Source: CAWFKW01 sp963816535
Lineage (GTDB): Bacteria > Bacteroidota > Ignavibacteria > Tepidaquicellales > OLB5
Length of the DNA stretch: 64,000 nt
Direction of reading: 5' to 3'
NCBI GenBank assembly: GCA_963816535.1
Contig: CAWFKW010000003.1
Span: 806,001-870,000 of the forward strand
The notes below the pieces were generated by a model. It did not search any database and had not been told where the DNA came from. It saw nothing but the letters and a program-made list of their open reading frames with translations. The position numbers and the translations under genes were made by a program. This document shows positions 52,673 through 61,307 of the stretch, in pieces. Every line of letters starts with the position of its first letter. Positions within the stretch are counted from its first letter, which is position 1.

Positions 52673-53068
52673 ACAGTTAACAGTGAGCAGTGAGCAGTTA
52701 ACATGAACACACTTCGTGGCACGACTTTCGGTCGTGCTACGAATAAAACAAAAACTCAGACACGGATTACACATTTTCACGGATTGTTCTGAAATAAATA
52801 ATTGAGGTCTGTGGCAATATCCCTTCGTGGCACGACTCCCAGTCGTGCCACGAATAAAACAAAAACTCAGACGTGGATTACACATATTTTCACGGATTGT
52901 TCTGAAATAAATAATTGAGGTCTGTACCAACATCCATTCGTGGCACGACTCCCGGTCGTGCCACGAATAAAGGAATTACAAATACCAGGATTTCTTATCA
53001 TCATACCTAATTTTTCTATTGCTGATTCTGCTCTGGATCCCCGATCAAGTCGGGGATGACAAAGATTA
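52673..53068. repeat. Tandem 111-113-bp units with REP-like palindromes
   Basis: The palindrome TTCGTGGCACGAC...GTCGTG(C/T)ACGAA-type occurs at 52713-52743, 52824-52854 and 52937-52967. The spacers between copies are also repeated and contain ACAAAAACTCAGAC and CACGGATTGTTCTGAAATAA. A heptad run (CAGTTAA, CAGTGAG, CAGTGAG) lies at 52676-52702, and GGATCCCCGATCAAGTCGGG (53036-53055) is another palindrome. No gene is seen. Confidence 0.85.
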
Positions 53069-53770
53069 TTAATGACAAATAATCTCTTCTTTAACAGAAG
53101 TCATCTTATCGGTAAGTTTAGGGCTTAGGTAAGGTATTCCAAGATTCAATCCGCGCATGATAAATATTGCTGCAAGAATTACAGTAAATACCGGGACCAT
53201 TTTCATCAATCTTGTTCGGATTTTAAAATTCACAATGCTGCCAAGCATTGTCGCGCCCAGCATTACCGGAACTGTGCCAAGCCCGAACATCGCCATGAAC
53301 AACATACCTTTATAAGCGTCCCCTAAAGCCGTAGCGCCGGTTAATCCCATATACACAAATCCGCACGGAAGAAGTCCGTTAACTACGCCAATACCCAACA
53401 GTGAGAGCTTATTATGCTTTTTGAGCAACGAACCCATAGAAGACTTTACCACATTGAATGCCTTATAAAATCCCGTACCTGAGATTATAGCCGATTTATA
53501 CTTATACGGCAACACCGCCACGGCAAGAATTATGACGCCAAGCGAAATCGAGAGTATCTGCTGAAGTCCGAATAACGCTATCCTGTTGCCAAGCAGCCCG
53601 AACAAAAATCCGAGCGCTGAGTACGTAACAATTCTTCCGAAATTATGCAGAATTCTTCCAAAGAGGATATTGCCGCCGCCGGTTGGAAGCGCTAGCGCAA
53701 TAGGCCCGCACATTCCAATGCAGTGGAAACTGCCGAATAAACCTATAATAAAACCTGTTAATAATTCCAT
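53069..53770 (-). CDS. TauE/SafE-like membrane protein of the cbb3 operon
   Basis: 233 residues with about six membrane spans. GSFHCIGMCGPIALALP at the start and GLLPCGFVYMGLTGA in the middle are the paired cysteine-bearing motifs of the 'sulfite exporter TauE/SafE' proteins regularly encoded in cbb3 clusters. They are thought to serve copper supply or oxidase maturation. It is the last gene of the cbb3 operon here. Confidence 0.85.
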   Translation of the reverse strand: MELLTGFIIGLFGSFHCIGMCGPIALALPTGGGNILFGRILHNFGRIVTYSALGFLFGLLGNRIALFGLQQILSISLGVIILAVAVLPYKYKSAIISGTGFYKAFNVVKSSMGSLLKKHNKLSLLGIGVVNGLLPCGFVYMGLTGATALGDAYKGMLFMAMFGLGTVPVMLGATMLGSIVNFKIRTRLMKMVPVFTVILAAIFIMRGLNLGIPYLSPKLTDKMTSVKEEIICH

Positions 53771-53773
53771 ATG

Positions 53774-54196
53774 TTATGAAACATTAGCCGCAGATTGCCC
53801 TGAATACTTATGATCTGCGCTGAATACTTTTCTTTTGATCTCCAGTTTCTTCCCGAAATTAATCAATAATCCAACTTCAAAACTGGTTGCTTTCAGGTAA
53901 TTAATCAATTGGGCTTCAAAGGCCGGATTCATACATTCTGCCGCTTTCAATTCGAGGATTATTTTCCCTTCTACCAGTATGTCCGCAAAATAATCACCCG
54001 CAACTTCACCTTCAAATAAAACTTTTATAGGAAATTCTTCCTCAGCTCTTAATCCGGCTTCTCTTAATTTTTTTAGAAGAGCTCTCCGATAAATTTTTCC
54101 CAGAAATCCATGTCCCAAAGTATTGTATACAGCAAATACTTGGCCTATTATTTTTTCGGTCAGGTCTGAGTATATATAATTCTGCTTATTTAACAT
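53774..54196 (-). CDS. GxxExxY-family PD-(D/E)XK nuclease-like protein
   Basis: 140 residues matching the GxxExxY family along its length (VFAVYNTLGHGF at the start, YFADILVEGKIILELKAAE with the D...E-x-K nuclease core, QLINYLKATSFEVGLLINFG). In the name-giving motif the glutamate is glycine (GFLGKIY), while the nuclease core is intact. It is inserted between fixH and the tauE/safE gene in the cbb3 operon, and palindromic repeats lie on both sides at a short distance. No link to respiration is known. Confidence 0.85.
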   Translation of the reverse strand: MLNKQNYIYSDLTEKIIGQVFAVYNTLGHGFLGKIYRRALLKKLREAGLRAEEEFPIKVLFEGEVAGDYFADILVEGKIILELKAAECMNPAFEAQLINYLKATSFEVGLLINFGKKLEIKRKVFSADHKYSGQSAANVS

Positions 54197-54238
54197 GTTT
54201 TTATCATAATCACTCTGTGAAATCTGCGGCTCATGTTC

Positions 54239-54718
54239 TTAGAGAATTATCTGCTCTTCATCATAGTATTCGGTCCCGCCGGATTTCCATTCGATCTTCA
54301 CTTTCCAGTAACCCCTGGCGAATGAAGACAAGTCGATTGCCTGCCTGTTATCTTTATCAGGCTGGATCTTTATTTTGAAATCCTGTTTAGAATCGGAGGG
54401 ACGGTAGAAAACATATTCGCCGCTTATATCCCCTATCTTTGGAAAAGCAAACACCACAGCGCCCCCGGTAAGCTCATACTTTAATACTTCCGCAAGCCTC
54501 TTCGAATTATTTATCTTGTCTATCTGGTCCTGGTATTTAATTTCTTTATCGTAGTAGTTAATGGCTACCAAGTCAACGTTCCTGGTCATCATTGAGTAGG
54601 TCATGGTGAGCGTTACAATAACGAATATAATATATGTTGCGGCTATGCCTTTGCCCCAATAATTGCCTTTAGTCCCCGCGTATGCAGGGATCCCTTTATC
54701 TTTATTATGATCCTTCAT
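54239..54718 (-). CDS. fixH: FixH-type cbb3 assembly protein
   Basis: 159 residues from the ATG at 54718 (GGAAAG upstream); the frame is open further but into repeat sequence. One membrane span (GIAATYIIFVIVTLTMTYSM) and the FixH signature VDLVAINYYDKEIKYQDQID follow, then a periplasmic beta domain. FixH helps copper delivery to CcoN with CcoI. The N-terminus includes KGIPAYAGT, encoded by a palindromic repeat sequence (CCCCGCGTATGCAGGGA). Confidence 0.88.
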   Translation of the reverse strand: MKDHNKDKGIPAYAGTKGNYWGKGIAATYIIFVIVTLTMTYSMMTRNVDLVAINYYDKEIKYQDQIDKINNSKRLAEVLKYELTGGAVVFAFPKIGDISGEYVFYRPSDSKQDFKIKIQPDKDNRQAIDLSSFARGYWKVKIEWKSGGTEYYDEEQIIL

Positions 54719-54782
54719 ATTTCTTTCCTGATAATAACTTAATTGTTTAATCTGAGTCTCAAGCTCCGGTCCGGGACTATTA

Positions 54783-55180
54783 CCTCTCCCCCGCCTATCG
54801 GCTCCCCTCCCCACATTGGGAGGGGGTTGGGTGGAGAGGTATTGCTACTTTACCGCCCCCAAAAACGAGGTCTTGAACATGCCTACCTCCTGCCCGTTGC
54901 AAACGCATCAATCTAAGTCTGAGTCTCAAGCTTCGGTCCGGGAACTATTACCTCTCCCCCGCCTACCGGCTCCCCTCCCCACATTGGGAGGGGGTTGGGT
55001 GGAGAGGTATTGCTACTTTACCGCCCCCAAAAACGAGGTCTTGAACCTCCCTATCTCCTGCCCGTTGCAAACACATCAATCTAAGTCTGAGTCCCAAGCT
55101 CCAGCTTGGGACTTTTACCTCTACCCCGCCTATCGGCTCCCCCTCCCCACATGGGGAGGGGGTTGGGAGGAGAGGTATTA
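54783..55180. repeat. Three tandem 168-bp units that duplicate the 3' end of ccoG
   Basis: Units start at 54783, 54951 and 55118. Each holds a nested palindrome (ACCTCTCC...GGAGAGGT enclosing CCCCTCCC/GGGAGGGG). Each of the first two also has a copy of the ccoG 3' end: minus-strand stops CTA at 54845, 55013 and the true ccoG stop at 55181 are exactly 168 bp apart. The copied tails would read FKTSFLGAVK, against FKTTFLGAVK in ccoG. Confidence 0.85.
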
Positions 55181-56590
55181 CTACTTTACCGCCCCCAAGA
55201 ACGTCGTCTTAAATTTCCCTATCTCAACTCCGTTGTTAAGCGCTTCTATTTCAAGAGGCGTGTTCATTTTTGTAATCTTGTCTTTTGGCAGAAACACGAG
55301 AAACTTTGCATCGCCTACTCCGTTAGGCTCGACCTTAATATCATTACCTATCACCTTTATCTCGCCCTCGATACCGATCAGCTTCAGCGATATATCAGCG
55401 TCGTCAAACGTTTTATTCACAAGCTTGATGCTGTAAAGATTGCTGAGCTTTCCGCCCGGCTGCTCCTGGAACAGCATACCCGGACTTCTGAGTATGGTTA
55501 CATCGATCGGCTTACGGTTCGAAACAAGTATTGTTAAAACCGTCAGCAGTAAAACAAGCACAATCGAGTATCCAATTACCCTGGCTGAAATTTTGAATTT
55601 TGTACGCGTCTTGATCTGTTCAGACGAGGCAAACTTGATCAGGCCGCGCGGAAATCCTACCTTATCCATAACAACATCGCATGCGTCTATACACGCGGTA
55701 CAGTTAACGCATTCAAGCTGGGTGCCGTTGCGGATATCTATGCCTGTCGGGCAGACTGAAACGCATTCGGCGCAATCGACGCAATCGCCAAGCTCGCGCT
55801 CCGTATTTTTTTTAATCCTGCCGCGGGGCTCTCCGCGAACATTATCATATGCTATTACAAGCGATTTCTGGTCCAGCAGAACGCCCTGCAGGCGCCCGTA
55901 TGGGCAAACCAATATACATGCCTGCTCTCTGAACCACGCGAACACAAAATAAAATGCGCCTGAAAATAAAAGCATTGCAGTAAATCCGCCTTTATGCAAT
56001 GCAACAGGTTCTGTAATTATTTTAAACAGGTCGTCGGTTCCTATTATCCATGCAAGAAAAGTATTGGCAATTATTACAGAGAGCGCAAAGAATATGCTCC
56101 ACTTAAATCCTTTCTTAAAAATTTTGCCGCCTGACCACGGGGCGGCGTTAAGCCGTTTCTGACTAAGGTAATCCCCTTCGATCCAGTATTCAATTTTTCT
56201 GAACACCATTTCAAGGAATACCGTTTGCGGGCAGACCCACCCGCAGAATATCCTGCCGAATATGACAGTGAACAAAATAATAAAAACAATGAACGAAATT
56301 ACCGCAAGCGCGAACAGGTAAAAATCATGCGGCCCGAAAGCAAGACCGAACAGAATAAATTTCCTGTCAACAATATTGAACATCATAAACGGGTGGCCCG
56401 CTATTTTGATAAGCGGAGTAACAAACAGGATAGCGAGCAGCAGGACGCTGAAACATGTGCGCGCATTATAGAATTTTCCCTTTGGTTTCTTCGCATATAT
56501 CCAGTTTCGCTTGCCCTCTTTAGTAACTATGCCGAGTGAGTCCCTGAATTTTTGCTCAGATTCCGGTATGTCTTTTGCGTTCATATGCAT
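55181..56590 (-). CDS. ccoG: Cytochrome c oxidase accessory protein CcoG
   Basis: 469 residues. Several membrane spans at the N-terminus, then the CcoG signature CGWVCPQTVFLEMVFRKIEYWIEGD. Two [4Fe-4S] motifs follow, CVDCAECVSVCPTG and CVNCTACIDACD, then one more span and a periplasmic Ig-like domain. It reduces copper for insertion into the cbb3 site. It starts 2 bp after ccoP. Its C-terminal codons are repeated in the 168-bp units downstream. Confidence 0.94.
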   Translation of the reverse strand: MHMNAKDIPESEQKFRDSLGIVTKEGKRNWIYAKKPKGKFYNARTCFSVLLLAILFVTPLIKIAGHPFMMFNIVDRKFILFGLAFGPHDFYLFALAVISFIVFIILFTVIFGRIFCGWVCPQTVFLEMVFRKIEYWIEGDYLSQKRLNAAPWSGGKIFKKGFKWSIFFALSVIIANTFLAWIIGTDDLFKIITEPVALHKGGFTAMLLFSGAFYFVFAWFREQACILVCPYGRLQGVLLDQKSLVIAYDNVRGEPRGRIKKNTERELGDCVDCAECVSVCPTGIDIRNGTQLECVNCTACIDACDVVMDKVGFPRGLIKFASSEQIKTRTKFKISARVIGYSIVLVLLLTVLTILVSNRKPIDVTILRSPGMLFQEQPGGKLSNLYSIKLVNKTFDDADISLKLIGIEGEIKVIGNDIKVEPNGVGDAKFLVFLPKDKITKMNTPLEIEALNNGVEIGKFKTTFLGAVK

Positions 56591-56592
56591 AA

Positions 56593-57531
56593 TTACTTTA
56601 TAGCTTTCTTTGTAGTATCAACTTTTGAACTGTCGCTCTTATTCATATTTGTCTTTAAAGAATCGCCGGCGGTTTTTGTCTGCGTACTGTCAACCCAAAG
56701 CTGCCCCTCCGGCGGTTTGGCGTTGGGCGGGTTAGAACCATGCAATGAGATAACATAGCTTGCGACTTCCTGTATTTTCTTGGGATTCAGCTGGTTCTGC
56801 CAGGTTATCATACCCTTGGCAGGCACGCCGTATTTAATCGTAGTGAAAATGTTCTTTATTCCGCCGCCGTGTATCCAGTAATCGTCGGTTAAATTAGGCC
56901 CCACAATACCGCCCGCATTGGGCCCGTGGCACGGCACGCAATTTGTCATGAATGTGTTCTTGCCGTTTTCCAGAGAGGCGGGGTCGGTGAGCAGAGTCAC
57001 AGTATTTTCGTTAATAAAAGCGCCTGTCCTGATAAGCTCTTCTCTTTGCTGCTGGGCGATCCTTATTTCATCTGCATATTCTTCGCCCATTAGTTTACCA
57101 ACGCCAAACACATGGTAAGAAAAGAAATATATAAAGGCAAATACAATTGTTCCGATGAACAGGAAATTATACCATGGCGGAATTTTGTTATCAAGCTCCC
57201 TGATGCCGTCGAAGTCATGGTCAAGCAGAATATCCTCTTCCGCCTCGACCGGCACAGCCTGCGTTATCCGCTGCCTGAATTTCTTAAAAGCGGATACTTT
57301 CTTTGTCTTTCTTTCATATGAATATTTATATTTCGGGGTTGAAAGAACAAAGAAAAGAATAAACAGAAATGCAACAAGCAGGAACACTATAGCGCCCGCA
57401 AGTTTTGAGTAATCTTCCATGCTTTGCTCGGCTCCCGGCGGATGAGCATATTGAGCAAGTACAGCGCCGCGCTGCACCAAAATGAACGCCAATATTATCA
57501 ATCCTGATTTAAGATATTTAAATAAGCTCAT
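56593..57531 (-). CDS. ccoP: cbb3 oxidase subunit CcoP with one haem
   Basis: 312 residues. A signal/TM segment and a second span (AGAIVFLLVAFLFILFFV), then the CcoP N-terminal motif FDGIRELDNKIPPWYNFLF and a third span. A cytochrome c domain has CVPCHGPNAGG near residue 195 and GMITWQNQL with the methionine ligand. Only one CxxCH is present, while classical CcoP has two. The C-terminus is Thr/Ser/Lys-rich. It brings electrons to CcoN through CcoO. Its start overlaps ccoQ by four bases. Confidence 0.92.
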   Translation of the reverse strand: MSLFKYLKSGLIILAFILVQRGAVLAQYAHPPGAEQSMEDYSKLAGAIVFLLVAFLFILFFVLSTPKYKYSYERKTKKVSAFKKFRQRITQAVPVEAEEDILLDHDFDGIRELDNKIPPWYNFLFIGTIVFAFIYFFSYHVFGVGKLMGEEYADEIRIAQQQREELIRTGAFINENTVTLLTDPASLENGKNTFMTNCVPCHGPNAGGIVGPNLTDDYWIHGGGIKNIFTTIKYGVPAKGMITWQNQLNPKKIQEVASYVISLHGSNPPNAKPPEGQLWVDSTQTKTAGDSLKTNMNKSDSSKVDTTKKAIK

Positions 57532-57725
57532 AGAGTTTTTCCCTCCGCGGGTTCTTTATAAAAATTATCATCTTCAATCGGCATTTCGCTCATCTTCTTC
57601 AGATGGCTCTTATCAGCCTTCATCATCCAAATAAGTATGCCTGAAAAGAACAGAACAAAAATTATCAGGGATACAATCGGATATGTTGCAATACCGTCAA
57701 TAGCTTCTATTACGTTCTGTTCCAT
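57528..57725 (-). CDS. ccoQ: CcoQ-like small subunit
   Basis: 65 residues from the ATG at 57725, 1 bp after the ccoNO stop. One membrane span (YPIVSLIIFVLFFSGILIWMM) and a charged tail (DKSHLKKMSEMPIEDD), the usual shape of CcoQ. It is short and little conserved, so the call rests on shape and position. Confidence 0.75.
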   Translation of the reverse strand: MEQNVIEAIDGIATYPIVSLIIFVLFFSGILIWMMKADKSHLKKMSEMPIEDDNFYKEPAEGKTL

Positions 57726-57726
57726 A

Positions 57727-59895
57727 TTATTTACCCCCCTTATTCTCTGCCGGCTTATTCTCAGCCGGTTTATTATCTGCGGGAACATCGCCTTTTATAT
57801 CTGTTCCCAGCCTTTGCAGGTAAGCAATCAGCGCGATAATTTCTTTGTTCTCATCCACAGCTGCGCCGTTTTTCTGAAGGTCCTTTGCTATGTCTTCCGC
57901 CTGCTTAACAAGGTCCTGGTTTGCCGATTCTTCATAACCCAACGGATACGGAACGCCAAGCGACCTCATTACAGATATCTTCTTTGCCGTTGTTGAAATA
58001 TCCAGGTCCTGTGTGAACAGCCACGGGTAGCGAGGCATGATCGAACCCGGGGATATCTGCCTCGGGTCATCCATATGGAGGAAATGCCATACGTTTGGAT
58101 ATTTCTTTCCTACTCGGTGCAGGTCAGGGCCCGTTCGCTTAGAACCCCACAGGAACGGATGGTCGTAAACAAACTCGCCCGCTTTCGAGTATTCGCCGTA
58201 ACGCTCGGTCTCTGACCTGAACGGCCTTATCATCTGCGAATGGCAGTTGTTGCAGCCCTCTCTTATATAAATGTCGCGTCCCTGCAGTTCAAGCGGCGAG
58301 TACGGCTTAACGCTTGATATAGTTGGGATGTTTGATTTCACAAGGAAAGTAGGTATCATTTCAACCAGTCCGCCGACCAGCACAACTACTGCGGCGAGAA
58401 CAGTAAACTGCACCGGCCTTTTTTCGAGCCACCTGTGCCTCTTGCCGCCCGACATCCTGTCGTTAATTATTTCACGCGGAGGCGCTTCGGCGGCTTCGTT
58501 CGCTTCCATGCTCCCCTGTTTTGCCGTCTTTATTAAATTATAAACAGCCATTAATGCGCCCGTAAAATAAAGCGAACCGCCGATAGCTCTCATCAGGTAC
58601 ATCGGAATGATCTGGGTGGTCGTTTCAAGAAAATTAGGATACTGAAGAATTCCTTCCGGAGTAAACTGTTTCCACATAAGAGACTGAGTTATACCAGACC
58701 AGTACATTGAAGTGGCGTAAATGATTATACCCAGCGTGCCTATCCAGAAATGCGCGTTGGCCATTTTCTTTGAATATAAATTTGTGCGGAACATTTTCGG
58801 AAACAGCCAGTAAAGCATGCCGAATATCATGAATCCGTTCCATCCCAGCGCGCCGATGTGAACGTGCGCAATTATCCAGTCTGTGAAGTGGGCGATTGCA
58901 TTTACGTTCTTAAGAGAAAGCATCGGGCCCTCGAACGTAGCCATACCGTATGCCGTAACCGCCACAACCATAAATTTTAAAACGGGGTCTTCGCGCACCC
59001 TGTCCCACGCGCCGCGCAGCGTCAGCAGGCCGTTTATCATACCTCCCCATGAAGGCGCTATAAGCATAATTGAAAATACCGTTCCAAGCGATTGAGCCCA
59101 GTCAGGGAGCGCCGAATACAGCAGGTGATGCGGCCCCGCCCAGATGTATATAAATATCAGAGACCAGAAGTGAACAATCGATAACTTATACGAAAATATT
59201 GGGCGGTTAGCCGCTTTAGGAAGAAAATAATACATCAAACCCAGGTAAGGAGTGGTGAGGAAAAATGCCACCGCATTATGACCATACCACCACTGAACAA
59301 GCGCATCCTGCACGCCCGCATAAACAGGGTAGCTTTTAAACAAGGTAACGGGAACTTCTATAGAATTAACTATGTGCAGCACGGCAACCGTTATTACGGT
59401 CGCGATGTAAAACCAGATCGCAACATACATATGCTTCTCGCGGCGCTTTACGATAGTCCCAAAAAAGTTGATGGCAAAAATAACCCACACCAGCGCAATA
59501 AGTATATCGATGGGCCACTCGAGCTCTGCATATTCTTTACTGGTAGTAATACCTAAAGGAAGGGTCAATGCCGCACATAGAATTATGAACTGCCAGCCCC
59601 AGAAATGGAGCTTGCTTAAAAGATCGCTGAACATCCTTGCTTTGCAAAGCCTTTGCAATGAATAATATATACCCATGAACATGGCGTTGCCTACAAATGC
59701 GAAAATCACCGCATTGGTGTGCAGCGGCCTTATTCGTCCGAAGGTCGTATACTGAATATCAAAATTCAATACAGGATTAAATATCTGGAATGCGATAAGA
59801 ACGCCAACAAGCATACCCACAACACCCCACACAAGGGTGGCTATGGCAAAATCCCTCACAATCTTATTATCGTAACTGAATTTTTCCATCTCCAT
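57727..59895 (-). CDS. ccoNO: Fused cbb3 oxidase subunits CcoN and CcoO
   Basis: 722 residues. Residues 1 to about 480 are CcoN with 12 spans and the haem and CuB histidines in LHTNAVIFAF, YGHNAVAFFLT, GPHHLLYSALP and DWIIAHVHIGALGWNG. After a linker and one more span comes the CcoO domain with haem c motif CNNCHSQMIRPFRSE and SPGSIMPRYPWL. The fusion of ccoN with ccoO is known from Bacteroidetes-type oxidases. The enzyme reduces O2 at low oxygen. The frame ends in Lys/Pro/Ala repeats (NKPAENKPAENK). Confidence 0.94.
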   Translation of the reverse strand: MEMEKFSYDNKIVRDFAIATLVWGVVGMLVGVLIAFQIFNPVLNFDIQYTTFGRIRPLHTNAVIFAFVGNAMFMGIYYSLQRLCKARMFSDLLSKLHFWGWQFIILCAALTLPLGITTSKEYAELEWPIDILIALVWVIFAINFFGTIVKRREKHMYVAIWFYIATVITVAVLHIVNSIEVPVTLFKSYPVYAGVQDALVQWWYGHNAVAFFLTTPYLGLMYYFLPKAANRPIFSYKLSIVHFWSLIFIYIWAGPHHLLYSALPDWAQSLGTVFSIMLIAPSWGGMINGLLTLRGAWDRVREDPVLKFMVVAVTAYGMATFEGPMLSLKNVNAIAHFTDWIIAHVHIGALGWNGFMIFGMLYWLFPKMFRTNLYSKKMANAHFWIGTLGIIIYATSMYWSGITQSLMWKQFTPEGILQYPNFLETTTQIIPMYLMRAIGGSLYFTGALMAVYNLIKTAKQGSMEANEAAEAPPREIINDRMSGGKRHRWLEKRPVQFTVLAAVVVLVGGLVEMIPTFLVKSNIPTISSVKPYSPLELQGRDIYIREGCNNCHSQMIRPFRSETERYGEYSKAGEFVYDHPFLWGSKRTGPDLHRVGKKYPNVWHFLHMDDPRQISPGSIMPRYPWLFTQDLDISTTAKKISVMRSLGVPYPLGYEESANQDLVKQAEDIAKDLQKNGAAVDENKEIIALIAYLQRLGTDIKGDVPADNKPAENKPAENKGGK

Positions 59896-59912
59896 AAATT
59901 CGTTTCTCCTTT

Positions 59913-61118
59913 TTAATTAATGATGTTTATTTCTTTCAAACACTTTTTAATTCTTCCACAGGCGATTGCAATGTCGTTATCCAGTCCTATCGAAAATCTA
60001 ACGAGTCCGCTTGAGAGTCCCATTTCTTTTTGCTCATCTTCAGGAATTTCAGAAGAAGTGCTGTGCCCGGGGGCGCTGAACAACGTCTTAAAGTACCCAA
60101 GGCTCACAGCCAGGTATCCGACTTTTTCTTCCTGCATTCTGGTCATCAGCTTACAGGCATTTTCATATGTGCCTGCGTCAATCGCCATCATGCCGCCGTA
60201 ACCAAAATCATCGTTCATCATGGTCCTGAGCAGCTTGTGCTGGCGGTGAGACCGCAGCCCCGGGTAATACACTTTTACGCCGAGCTTTTCAAACTTTTCA
60301 GCAAGCGCCATCGCGTTTGCGCCGTGTTTTCTTATTCTTACGTGCAGGCTGTGCAGGTTTTTCAAAATGCTTGCGGCGCGGAAGCTATCAAGCACGGGCC
60401 CTAACAGCATGCTTGTTCCGGAATTAATATCGTTTAGCTGATGGATGAAATCTGCAGTCGAGCATACGCAGCCTGCGACGCAATCGCTTGTGCCGTTAAT
60501 GTATTTTGTCATGGAGTGGATCACTATATCCGCACCGAGCCGGTGAGGAGAAAGAATCATCGGGCTGAAAGTGTTATCTATGACAAGTTTAACATCATGC
60601 TTCTTCGCAATTTTGCTTATTGCCGGAATATCCGCAACATCCAGCAGAGGGTTGCTGATTGATTCGCCGTAGATCGCTTTTGTTTTTGAAGTTATGGCCT
60701 TTTCAATCGCGGCAGGATTTGTAAAATCTACAAACTTAACTGTGATATTATAACGCGGCAGCAGGTTCTTGAACAATGCGTAAGTCCCGCCGTAGATTGT
60801 CCGGCTTGAAACAATTTCGTCGCCTGAGCCGCACAGCTGGAGTATTGTGCAGCTTATCGCGCCCATACCTGAGCCAAACACCTGCGCAAGCTCAGTGTCT
60901 TCCAGCCTTGCGAGCGCTTCAGACAAAAATTTATTTATCGGGTTCCAGTGGCGCGAGTAAAGAAAACACCCTTCTATTTCATGCGAGAATATTTCGTCCA
61001 TTTTGTCCGGATTCATGAACGTGAAAGTGGATGAATCCGTTATAGAGGGGTTTACATCTCCAAACTCCCCGAACACGAGATAATCGTGTATACTGGTGCT
61101 GGGGTCGAACTTCTGCAT
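59913..61118 (-). CDS. PLP-dependent trans-sulfuration enzyme / methionine gamma-lyase family
   Basis: 401 residues of the Cys/Met-metabolism PLP family. YSRHWNPINKFL is the phosphate-binding Tyr/Arg segment, GSGMGAISCTIL follows, VIDNTFSP holds the ring-binding Asp, and HSMTKYINGTSD the Schiff-base Lys. SSGLVRFSIGLDN is the C-terminal substrate-binding part. Gamma-lyase, gamma-synthase and O-acetylhomoserine sulfhydrylase activity cannot be separated by eye. Its ATG shares a base with the ccoS stop (TAATG), and ccoNO follows after 17 bp, so it is firmly within the cbb3 operon. Confidence 0.85.
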   Translation of the reverse strand: MQKFDPSTSIHDYLVFGEFGDVNPSITDSSTFTFMNPDKMDEIFSHEIEGCFLYSRHWNPINKFLSEALARLEDTELAQVFGSGMGAISCTILQLCGSGDEIVSSRTIYGGTYALFKNLLPRYNITVKFVDFTNPAAIEKAITSKTKAIYGESISNPLLDVADIPAISKIAKKHDVKLVIDNTFSPMILSPHRLGADIVIHSMTKYINGTSDCVAGCVCSTADFIHQLNDINSGTSMLLGPVLDSFRAASILKNLHSLHVRIRKHGANAMALAEKFEKLGVKVYYPGLRSHRQHKLLRTMMNDDFGYGGMMAIDAGTYENACKLMTRMQEEKVGYLAVSLGYFKTLFSAPGHSTSSEIPEDEQKEMGLSSGLVRFSIGLDNDIAIACGRIKKCLKEINIIN

Positions 61119-61294
61119 TACAGGTCAACCTCCTTGCCTTTTTGTTTAACAGTTTCTGTATCATCGAAAAGAATTCTAACAGAAGGCGTGTAACGGTCGT
61201 CGAACTGGCCGCTTTTAACAGCCCAGATAAATCCCCATAAAAATGTGCCCGCAACAAGCAGACTGAAAAAGATCAAAATAATAATTACGCTCAT
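61118..61294 (-). CDS. ccoS: Cbb3 maturation protein CcoS
   Basis: 58 residues from the ATG at 61294 with AAGGAG upstream. MSVIIILIFFSLLVAGTFLW is the single membrane span and GFIWAVKSGQFDDRYTPS the strongly conserved CcoS signature. It lies 13 bp after ccoI and its stop overlaps the next start. It is needed for haem b and CuB insertion in cbb3 oxidases of other bacteria. Confidence 0.93.
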   Translation of the reverse strand: MSVIIILIFFSLLVAGTFLWGFIWAVKSGQFDDRYTPSVRILFDDTETVKQKGKEVDL

Positions 61295-61307
61295 AATTAC
61301 ATTCTCC

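Noticed and set aside
54816..55537. Plus-strand frames through the 168-bp repeats
   Set aside because: They are translations of palindromic repeats and of ccoG antisense sequence.
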